The notes below the pieces were generated by a model that was given only the letters and a program-made list of their open reading frames with translations, did no database searches and was not told the DNA's origin. DNA of 64,000 nucleotides. It comes from Corbicula japonica. Taxonomy: Eukaryota > Mollusca > Bivalvia > Venerida > Cyrenidae. The translations under genes and the position numbers were made by a program. The stretch is from contig JAZAYU010000008.1 of the NCBI GenBank assembly GCA_038501625.1, positions 5,394,938-5,458,937 of the forward strand, written 5' to 3'. Below are positions 49,232 through 61,200 of the stretch, in pieces. How positions within the stretch are numbered: the first letter of the stretch is position 1; each line of letters begins with the position of its first letter.

Positions 49232-52200
49232 TCATTTGCATTAAACATTGCACAGTGCTTGTAGCAATACAAACACAAAGAGAACAAGACGAACAGAAGA
49301 GATAACGAAAACTTTGAAACTTAGGTAGCTATGTAAAAAGGAATTGGTGTTCAAGATAATAGGTGATCGGTAATGTTTGGCTAAATAGGGGTTAACATTA
49401 GACTTATTAATAAGACCTGTCATAACTTCTTTTTATCATTTTTTTCTTTCATGTCATGCTTGATAGTAACGGGAAAAATATCAACTGGCAAGCATGTAGC
49501 TAAAAGTTTTTGGACTAGGTTAACACCTGCGGAAGAAAAACTTTTGATTTACTTCTTATTTCATGAAATGTTTCATTATTCCGAATGAAAATCCCTCACT
49601 GACAACAATAATTAGGCTATCGACGAATAACATTATGAAACCAAGCCTGAGAAATCCAAACGCCTGACACCTTGAAAAATGTTGTAACGTTTTGTTTAAA
49701 TTGTACCCCAAAATGGGTAGTGAAATTATTGGGTTAAAGGTCAAATGTTAAATTAAATACCTGTTCCTTATCACTAAGTGCAACCTGTTTTAAAGACCGC
49801 ATGCATACAATGACAACCTGTGGATAAAGACAACATCATGTGCGTCGCAGTGACTGATTTAACAGGTAGATTCACATGTGAACAAAGACCACCTGTCTCG
49901 AAAGACCATTTGTTGGTTTACCATGAGTGATCTTTGAAGGCAGGTTTGATTGTATTCAGTAAAAACATGTACTTGTTCGGTAAAATAAGTGGTATTCTAT
50001 TGTTTGCAAACAGTGGAATATTATTTTTATTTTCACTGGTTTTTTTTCAGTTTGATACCCAAACTTTAAGATTCCGAGTGAGAAAGCTTTTGGTGCCATT
50101 TCATAAACGTTTTCTGTCAAAATCACACAAATTGTGCATTAAAACCAAAAAAAAATTACGTTTACTCGTGAACTGCGGAATTATGTTTTTTTTCACTCGT
50201 GACTTCGCCACCCATGAAAATACCACTTCCGGGGCTCACTCGTCGAAATACATTTCTATATTACACTCGTAAAAACAAACATCATCTATATATTATATAG
50301 TTTATTTTAAAATTTTAGTAGCCCTCTGATTCAGCAACGTGACATGTGCAATTGAGACATATTATGATGGATTTTCATGTTTGCTAACCATCAACACCTT
50401 TTAATATTTAGTCTGTTTTTCAAGCTATGAATCTTAATTTATGGGCGTATTTTACAATCTTGGTTTATAGACAACGGCAATATGCAACAACTACATCTTC
50501 ATGCTTCTCGAACAGAATATGTTGTTAAAAAGGGCGTATGCCCGAGATCATAAATTGAAATCTGGAGACCAGTCAGAAACCTCAGGCATATGATTATCTG
50601 AAATGGCGACTGGTCTGTAACGCCGCATACATGGTAAAAGCATCGCTGCATAAACAAATTGTTTTTCGACCGCTTTTATGCTCATAAAGCGGAAATTTCT
50701 TATATGGGACGCAACTGTACCCTTTTGCTACATAAAGATTTTAACCATTTATTATAAAACTTAAAAACAAAGTTCTAATAGTTGAAGAAAACGATGGTGA
50801 TGATTATGTCCGTCAGTTTTCTGAATTTTATAACCTGGGAGTCTCCAGAGTTGTATTAGAACTATCATTATCCCCCGCCGCATAGCGGCTGAGGGATTTA
50901 GGAATGGTATTCGTCCATCCGTCCGTCCGTCTGTCCGTCCGTGCGCGCACATTTCGTATCCGGTCCATAACTTTTAAACCCAAGAAGGAATTTCATGAAA
51001 CTTTAGTCAAATGTTCTCCCCATCAAGACGACGTGCAAAACCCATGTTCCAACATGGCCGGCTCAAGGTCAAGGTCACCAGTGGTGTTTGAAGATATGAA
51101 GCATGTATTTCGTGTCCGGTTCATATCTTCTCAACCCCTAGAAGGAATTTCATGAAACTTAAGTCAAATGCTCAGCCTATGAATACGATGTGCAGAACCC
51201 ACGTTCCAACATGGCCGGCTCAATGTCAAGGTCACCAGTGGTGTTAGAAGATTTGAACCATGTACTTCATGTCCGGTTCATATCTTCAGAACCCCTAGAA
51301 GGAATTTCTTGAAACTTTAGTGAAATGCTCAGCCCATGAAGACGATGTGCAGAACCCATGTTCCGACCTGGCCAGCTCAAAGTCAAGGTCACCAGTGATG
51401 TTTGAAGATTTGAACTATGTATTTTGTGTCTGGTTCATATCTTTTGAACCCCTAGAATTAATATCATGAAACTTTTATAAAAAGTTCAGCCCATCAAAAT
51501 GATGTGCAGAACCCATGTTCCAACCTGGCTGGCTCAATGTCAAGGTCATTGAAGATTTGAACTATGTATTTTGTGTCCGGTTCATATCTTCTGAACCCCT
51601 GCAATCAATTTTATCAAACTTTAGTCAAATGTTCATTCCACCAAGATGATATGCAGAATCCATGTTCCAACCTGGCCGGCAGAAGGTTAAGGTCACTAGT
51701 TGTCTTTGAAGGTTCATATTTAACCATGTCTTTCATATTTGCTCCATAACTTCCAAACTGCTGGAGATATATTTGTTAACTTGCAATTAAGCATCAATAA
51801 CCTTTCCAACATTCCTGCATGCGGCGGGGAAAATTGCTGTCGTTCAGACTGCCTTGTTGGTGTAGGAAGCTGTTACCTTCTTTAGTTATTTTTATTTTTA
51901 TTGAACCAGTAGCTTTTAAACTTGGCACATATCCCGAGTGTGTATGCCAAGAACCACAACACTTACTTTCATTTTGACAAATAAGGTCCTTTTTCGACTT
52001 AGAATTTTAGGTTAAAGTTTGCCTGCAAGCTAGTGTACACACTCATAACTTCCATACTACTTATACTACAGCGTGGAAACTTTCCACCATCTGTCCCTCC
52101 ACTTCAAATTCTTACTATTTCATTTTTTTCTTTCAAAATTCACGCCAATATTTTTGGTAGGTGAGTGTGGATGGCTCCCCAGTTCAAAAAGAAGCTCAAT

Positions 52201-55200
52201 TAAAAATGTGCTTTATTTCCGACTATTCGAATAGTCGAGCGTGCAGTCGTTTCAGACTGGCGTTTTGTTATTTATATGTTTAGTTTTTACCCATCATATA
52301 TATTTTAACGTTCAACTATTCATTTTATTTAAATATTTAACCACTTACTTAATGGCTGGAATGTTAATAAATACGGAATAAATGTTTTTTTTTCTTTTTT
52401 TTTAAGTGGTAAATCGATGACAAAACTTGAATGAATATTTCTTTCTACTTCTGAAGTTTTTTGTGTAATACCCCGCACACATGCCAAACCAACATTTCAA
52501 GATAATTGTTTTGTGGTCAGCGTATGGTTAAAGTAAAACATTAAAACTGGACGGGATAGTGAGGTAAGAAGGAAGTCGTATCAAAATTCGGAGCACATGT
52601 TCAGTTCAATACTACATTATATTTCAAATATTATTCAAATATTGCCACGGGCAACAATTGAAAAGTTCATGCAAGTCGAAACTATTAAAATTATAATGCA
52701 GATCATGTATCATGATTTCTACAGAACAAACAGCTGCAATTATTTTGATATCATTTTGATATTATGATTATTAATAATAATGTGCTTCTATTTTGTTGTC
52801 AGGTCCATGTATCCTTAAAAAGTATGTCACCTTTGGGGCTCCGTATTAACGCAATAAATGCTAAACTATTGTCACTTACATAATATTATTTCGTTTAAAC
52901 GAAATAGTATTTCGTTTAAACAAATTATTATTTCGTTTAAACGAAATAATATTTCGTTAAACTGTAATAATGTTAAGTCGTTAAAACGAAATATTATTAT
53001 TACAATATATTATTACGAAAAAGTAATATTTAAACATTAATAATAATTAATAATATTATTTAAATACTGTTTTGTTTAAACGAAATAATATTTCGTTTGA
53101 ACGAAATAATAATTCGTTTAATCGAATTAATATAATTACTATTTACTATTTAATTATTATTTCGTTTCAACAAATAATAATATCTTTAAGAAAGTATGGA
53201 AAATGATAAAAAGTATGCTAAATGTCACCTTAGGGGCTCCGTACGTTAGAATTTGCTTGTTAGTAACCTTTGTTAATAAACCGATACATTAACCGTGTTC
53301 CTGTTTGTAATGTTTATTAATTAAACGGCATATTTGTCAGTAATAATATTGATATCATCAGTGATAATAAAGGGGATTTCCAGACAATTTGAAATATCAA
53401 CCATTGCAAATACATTTTAGCTACACAATTTTGTTAAAAAACCTGATTGTAAGAATTTTAAAATTGTCCATAAATAACCACAGTAGGGATGTCCGAATTT
53501 GCTAATTAAGTGCAGCCATTTTAAATGATGAACAGTAGAATCACTAGTTCTTGAGCACGGATATGAATTCTTAATTACCCAAATCATATTTTTTTACGCA
53601 TTCGTGCATTTAACATTTGAGTATGCAGTGATAGCCTACGTATGTCTAGGGCCTAAGATTATAACACAGAGAATGGAGACCAGTCTTAAATCTCAATTAC
53701 CTCATTGTCTGAAATGGAGACAAGATCAGATGCATAAGAACTGAGACTAGTCTCCAATTTCAGTTTTACAGTCTCAGGCGCGAAGGAGCGATTTGTAAAT
53801 TGGGGTCGCGGAAGCGATAATGCTTGCGGCAAAAATAGCAAAGTGGCATATCGATAAAATCGAACACGATTTTACACTGCCATTTGTGTATATGTAACAA
53901 TTAAATGATAAGAAACTAGTTTTGACAGTATTCTACTTTATTTCTTATATAAAACATCTTTATTCTTTTTAAAAAACATGTAAATGCATATCTAAAGATA
54001 ATACTTGTACACAGAGCGGCACAAAAATGTGTTTCAGTACTTATGAAAAATTCTGTTTTGAAGTTCTGTTGCAATTTATGCATTTTCACTGACATATACA
54101 AACACTGGTGATTGTATAAGTACAGTAAATGTAAGAATCTACCAAATATGGTCGTATGATTTGACATACCGTCTCAAACCAAATGCACAATGTTTTAAGA
54201 TCCTGCTTACGGCTCTGTAGAAGCGAATCAAACTGAGTGTGAAGAGCCAACTCGTAAATGTTTTACAGACTTTCACCTTACTTAGTCTGGCGTTAACATT
54301 CCGCGGCAGTTCCGCGATACAATACTTTTTACTGTGTATAAGCTACAGGTAATTGTACAATCTTCGGTTCACTGTTACCGTTCATGGCATCGCATTAGCG
54401 CTAAAGAACCCCTTACTTTATAGCCGCGGCTGGGGTCGTGACTTGCTAAAATATTGGAGCCGCGGTCGCGGCCCCAGCTCGTACGCGCACGAATCCAAGG
54501 GCCAGAATCTGACAGAATTTTAAAGCTGAAAGTTTTCTTTGTCTTTCAGGTCTCAATCAAGACCAACATCCGGCGGATATTAAAGTGTTTGGAAACCCAA
54601 AAGTAGATAAAGACATATCTATAAAGATAAGAACTCCGCATAAAATTTTCAATTTGAATTTAGAAAGACTTAATAATAAGTTATTACACAAAGACTTTAA
54701 AGTGTTACACGTGTTCACGGATCAAATCGGGAAAACCGTTTTTCATGAAGACTCATTAAACGTAAGTATTTCAATTTTGAAAGTGTGCATACTATTTTTA
54801 GGTTTATTTAAAATCTAATTGAAAAATGTAAAAGATTTCACCGTTAAATGCACGTAATCCGATGGATGAAAATTTGTACCGTTCCCTTGTGTTCTTGACC
54901 CAGGAGAGGTAGGCGAATTTCCATTACTGCCCATGAACAAGATAAGTCAAACCGAACGCATTTAGTTTCATGTTTGTCGTATTGTTTGGCTTTTAAAATT
55001 TCATCTTGTTCATCTTCATTATTAAATAATTCCTTAAAAACTTGTGGCACGCAAACATTTGCTAAAGTTAGTAACTATGAATAATTTATACATACATCAT
55101 TTCTGAAGAATGTAAAAAAAGAAGTTTCTGTTTTGATCAGGGATCATTAATGATCCAGATATTTGAAATTGTTATTAAAGTATGCATATCTCATGAATGA

Positions 55201-58200
55201 AGACTTAATCTTTCATAATTATCACAGAGAACAAACACATTTTGAAAATGTTGTGAACATTGTTCAAGTGTATTTTATTGTTGTACATTATAAGATTGTT
55301 TGAGTGTTATTTGTTGTCATATATTATCAGATTGTTCAAGTGTATGTTATTGTCGTGTATTATTACATTGTTCGAGTGTATTTTGTTGTCGTACATTATT
55401 AAATTTTTGAGTGTATTTTGTTTGCGTACATTATTAGATTGTTCGAGTGTATTTTGTTATCGTGCATTATTTGATTGTTCAAGTGTATTTTGTTGTCGTG
55501 AATTATAAGTATTTTTCAGTAGTTGCTATTTCAAAGAATTACAGAATATTTTTTTTAATTAAGCAAGACTCACTATACATGCATTTTGAAGTAACTGTAT
55601 CTGAATGTTCATTAAAATCGAACGTTTTTAATGAGGTAGGTCGAACAATGCTTCTTTACATGCCATCTGTCTGACGAATTTTAAGTAGACCTAACCACTG
55701 GCATATAATAAGATGTTCTTTTCCCAGATTTCTTTTTAACTGAAAGTAATTTTAAGTATTTAACGTTGAGACTTTAATTTATTTTTGCCATAAAACCACC
55801 TAAATTGTACGCTTTGTATATTTGTTTAAATTTCTTATTAAAAAAAACTCTTGTATAAATTACAATAAAAACAATTATTAAACAAAGAAATGCCTGAAAT
55901 ATTATCTTTCTACATATTTTGTCACCACATGAAAGAAAAAAAGATGTGGTAAGTTATTTGATGTGGCGTAATAAATATGATTTTTTTTTTGCTTCAGCAT
56001 GGGTTACACGAAAAGGCTCGTGAGTTGAATTTTTTCCACGATCCGATGTCTGGAACATTAGTCAGTGTACGACCCAATCATTTATCAAATGGAGACAATC
56101 TTAAACATTTTGTGGTGAGTTATACTTCTCTGTGTTATCTAAATCAATAATGTACACCTCTTTGCCCATGTAATGAATTTTCTTATTTAAAAGCTACGAT
56201 AGAAAAAAATGCCAGCTTTATGAGCTTAGCACGTTTTATTGGATGTAGCAATGATGTTAATTTGAAACTTGTTTTTGCCTATGATTTATATTCTGCTGAG
56301 TGTTAGGTACGGTGTTCTGTAAGTGCAATCACACAAAAAAACGTTACCCACATTATGTCTTCTAAATGTGCATATCATATAACAAACTGTTTCCATTGAC
56401 AGCCGGTGGACACAAATTGTCCAGTTAAGAGAAGACGGTGATATGATGGCATGGAATAAAAAGCAAACTTTTGATGCGATAATTTTTTACAACTGTTGCA
56501 ATTGCTACCACGTTTTGCCATTGTGCTATCTTCGTTTCTAACCGCAACCACAAAGTATCAAAAGTGCATTTTTTTTACTTAAGTTGTTTTTTTTTCTTCA
56601 AATTATTTTAAATGTACAAGAACTGGCAAGCATGATGATAAAATTACATCAAGAAAACGTTGAAGTTTAGGTAAAAGAGCGTTTGGTAAGGCATTCTTCT
56701 TGCTTTTATTATCACATGATAGAAAATTCTTCCTTTTGCAACTTGCACTTGTTTGTTCATATGAGAACTGTTGGGGGGCAAGTGTAATGTTGGTGCACCC
56801 TAGAACCTGGTTTAAACCCCGTGGCAAATTGTTTTGCCACTGACCGTTTTAGATTGGTAACCCCTCAGGTTATCATTTTCGTCGTGTTTGTGGTGTCTAG
56901 CAGTTTTTAACCCATGCTCTCTTTTCCTCTCTACTGTTTGGCTCTATGGGAAGGCTGTTTCCTCTCTACTGTTTGGCTCTATGGGAAGGCTGTTTCCTCT
57001 CTACTGTTTGGCTCTATGGGAAGGCTGTGTTTGGGGAGGAGTTGGCAATTCCTGATATGCATATTTTACGTTTTTACTATTTATGGAAACAGTTATGCAT
57101 ACGTACATGTAGTTTTAGATGCAGCAATTTGATTGTTAACGAAACTGCACGAATATATAAAAAATATGAATACACCCAAGGTCTTCGTGCTCTGTAACAT
57201 TGGATGAGACTGATGGGCGTTTACATTGTGACCCAGTAAAACCAGTTAAATATTTCTATTGTTTTACTATTTACTACGCCTTTTTTACATATTTTACAGG
57301 AAGGCATAATCCATGATGACGTCATAATAGCCCCGCCAGTTGCTCACAAGCGCCATAAAAGATCATTGCATAACAATACTCATACAATGTGGCAAAAGGC
57401 CCCAGAAATACATAATTTTATAGATGATGAATTGTTTGGTAAGTCGCATTAAAAGATACAGTTTTACTTGGGTTAATAATGATAAATAAGTGTAACGTTT
57501 AATATAAGTTATGTGTTGACGGATGATGTGTTTTCTTGAAAGAGAAGAACCCACCAACAGGTGTGAAAAAGCAGACAGCAGCAGGAAAGCGGTTGTAAAT
57601 GATGACGCAGAAAGCCTTCCAATGCCTGCTTTAAACATATTTATAATCGTAAAGAAAAGAACCCCAAATTACTATTTATGTTTCATATGAATGTTGTGTT
57701 AATGCAGTCGAGAATATGATGTTAAACAGCTATGTTATAACCGATTCGAAATTAATACAATTGAAATTAGTTAAACTTTACTAAAAATACAAAAAATGAA
57801 AAAAAATACATTTCTCGTTCGATTTAAAACCAGTGCTTCCTAAGAATACAAAGTAATGTACCGATTGATAAGGTTAGATACTTTGAGAAAGAAAACACAG
57901 AATACTAAGTTGTCCAGTGTTAAATCAACAATAGTTACCTTTTTACCTTCGATTTATCAAAACTTTTTCACTAAGTCGTTTTCATATCGCTGTAACAGTG
58001 TAGTTACCATCTCGTTGTGAACTTCGATTGTTTTTGTTTCAGTTCCTCCTAGTATAGACAATTTAAAGTTTCCTACCGTTTTACCACTGAATGACAACAC
58101 GATGTCAAATGAAGCACCATACACACATTTACGGCCGAACCGGACCAAGAGACAAGTAACATTGACCTCCGCAAAAATAGAACCGGAGTTGCTACTTTTC

Positions 58201-61200
58201 TGTGATAATGCAATGGTTCAACAGTTTGAAGGGGATACTGACGAACTTCTAGAATACTTGCTGCATTTTTGGCATGCTGTGAGTTTGCAAATACTTTGTA
58301 AAACCGAATTTTCTCATCTAGAATTGTGGCAGAATTCTAATAATAAGCAATAGTCAGTTTATTGATATCATTCTATAGACACTGTTCCTTAAAACATTGG
58401 TGGAACACATATATTATTCGCGTGTGGCATTGATATCGATATATGTTTCGAAATATGTATGATAACAAATAATATTTATTCTTTAAATAATTCTTTATTT
58501 TGACAGGTTAACTGGAAATTTCTTACAATATCCCTGCAAAGAAAATGGCCACATATTGATCTAAAAATCCGAGAGATCGGCGTATTTCGAGACGCCTCTG
58601 CTCAACCATTTATAGAAGAAAATCGAATACGAAGTGGGAGCCGGCTGTTCTCCCTGTATGACGCCATGGACAGTCTACAACGATGGCTCGTTAAATATGA
58701 GACAGTTTTACCGCTACACGATGCAGCGTTTCTGCAGACAGGGTAACTATGAAAGAAATACTCGTATAAATATAATGCTTGTGGGAATTTAACTTGTTTT
58801 GAAGTCTTAAGAAACCATTGCATTATTAAATATAATGATCGTCAAGAGAAAATTACCACTTTTACATAAGGTCTGAAATGATTGAAGTTGATCACAGTAG
58901 CACTTGTAATTCTGGATATTTTACAGATTACTTAGTTTTTTTTTGATGCAAAATATTAAAGTTGAATATTTGATATAAACAATGAAAATGCTTAAAAGCC
59001 AATCGGAAAACATCAGGTGCCTCTTGTTTTCTCCAAGTCACGGAGGATTACATATAGTTAGAAATCGGAACGTTTTAATGATTTCTTGTAAGAAAGGCTC
59101 TGCTGGTATAATCATGTTTTTAGCTTTTTAGTTTTTAGCAGACGATAGTTTGGAATTTTTTTAGAAAATAAGGTTAAAGGTGCATGAAGGTGACAACACC
59201 GGAAATGTTCTTGATTCTAAAAATAGTGCTTGTTTCGAATTTCGTCATTTATTTAAAGTTAAATTCATAGTAAGTAATTAATATTTTGTTAATCAGTTCA
59301 AACTGCTGATAATTTTTAGAGAGGTTATTTTTTAAAATTGCGAGAATACGTGGGACCCTTTTAATCTTTAAAATTATCCATCTTCCAAGGTTTCGTTTTG
59401 TCTTCTTAGTTTCAAGACATGATGAAACAAACATTACATCTTGCAAAAAACAATGCAGCTTAGATGTACTCATTTATAATAATTTCAAAATACCAAAAAG
59501 CTAAACAGTTACTGTTCTTATAGAAACGATGCATGTAGAATGACAAGTCAAACCAGAAGATTCAAAGACAGTAGATTTACCAGCGATGAAGACGAAGAAG
59601 AAATAGACGGCTGTGTTGCTGGAACAGCTGGTAATGACACACTGGTCCTTAAGTTACCTGATATTATAAAATCATTGGATATTTGGATATACATCCTGAT
59701 GCATCCAACATCAAGTTAAAAACGCACTGCTGGATATTATTATTATTATTATTATTATGCTGGTTCGCATTTGGGGTACAGTTTCTTCAACGGAAAGTAT
59801 GAATTCAAATCGTTTAACTATTTTATTTTATGTGAAAGATTCACGTGTATAAACAAACTGAAGGCATCTTAAGGGAACTAATTATCAAGAAACATTTGCA
59901 GTATTATTCTTTTACAAAAAAAGTTTTAAAATTTCCCGTACTCAGCGTATGCCAAGAAAATTACATGTATAAGTATGATCTCGGCACTATTTCAGTGTAT
60001 AAAATGATGCATTAAAATTTATAATACAATAATTGTTACCCTACCAGAGGTAGTTACTACTTGAGCAAAGTAAGGCGTCAGAAAATGCATCGTTTGTAAA
60101 AATGTTGCCTCTTTTCTGGCCAAACAAACGAGAGAAACACACATTTTTCCTTGAAAATTGAACAACATGCGACTACCAAAAATATTTTACCACCGTGGTA
60201 TTATGTGTATATCGTTGTCCTGACATAGTCAACGATGTCTTTAAGTTACCGCCTAGTATTGTCAGTAGTTTTATTATATTATTAAACACTTATGGGATTG
60301 TGAGAAAGAAGAAAGATATTAATACGGAACATATGATATTTTCTCACTTGGTGGTCTTAACCATGCTCTGTGATGCCACAAGCTTGCCCTGTAAGGATGA
60401 GCGTGTAAGCAAAACAACTAGCCATCCATCAAACAATCAGAACTGTAAAACAACTTCAGACGTCCTATGTTCCATATTAAACAGATTGTGTAGGCACGCG
60501 TTCACGAACGAACTACAAAAACGAGAAATGATTACAACTATATAAGTTATTATGCACAATTTAGGTGATACTAATTTAATTAAACAATGTAAAAGTACCA
60601 ATTCTGAAAGGTCATCGTAAACGATTGGTCCTAAAGGTGAGACGGTTTAAGAGGGAAGTAATTTCAAAAATATGTTTTTTTTTATAAGCGCCACGGTGTC
60701 CCATGTCCTACATGCAGTTTTAACAGTCAAATCCAAATATCAAAGATGCTTTAGCAAATTTACTATACCCTGCGTTAATCAATTATAATAATGAAACATA
60801 TGTTTTTTTGCACAGTGACATTTATATAACACAAGTTTCACAACTGTGTTTTACAAAGGAAAAAAAATACGATATACCATCACGAAATGTCGTTGTTATT
60901 AAATTCTTGCACTGAGGTGGTCTCCATAGGTTTTTGCAACGTTGTCTTATTTCCTTGTTTATTTGCGTTAAGGGGCCGCAAACATTGCGAAGGGCAAACT
61001 AGGTAGAACACTTTAACATGAATTTTATGAAAATAACCAATTGCAGATTGTAGTGAATGATGACAAAATTAGACGCTCAAATAAAAGGAAATACCGTTTG
61101 CACCAGAACTGGAAAATTTATGTACAGCGTATCTTAAATAAAAAATCAACAAATTGATCACACTTTGCGGCGATTTGTCAAAATAATGTATTCAAGAAAT

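Noticed and set aside
49934..50272. 112-codon frame in metalloprotease intron 2
   Set aside because: Low-complexity, overlaps recurring ACTCGTGA words, and no family resemblance or splice context.
60195..60545. 116-codon plus-strand frame in metalloprotease intron 8
   Set aside because: No recognisable domain, no fitting splice sites into the protease frame, and a length within chance expectation for 64 kb read in six frames.
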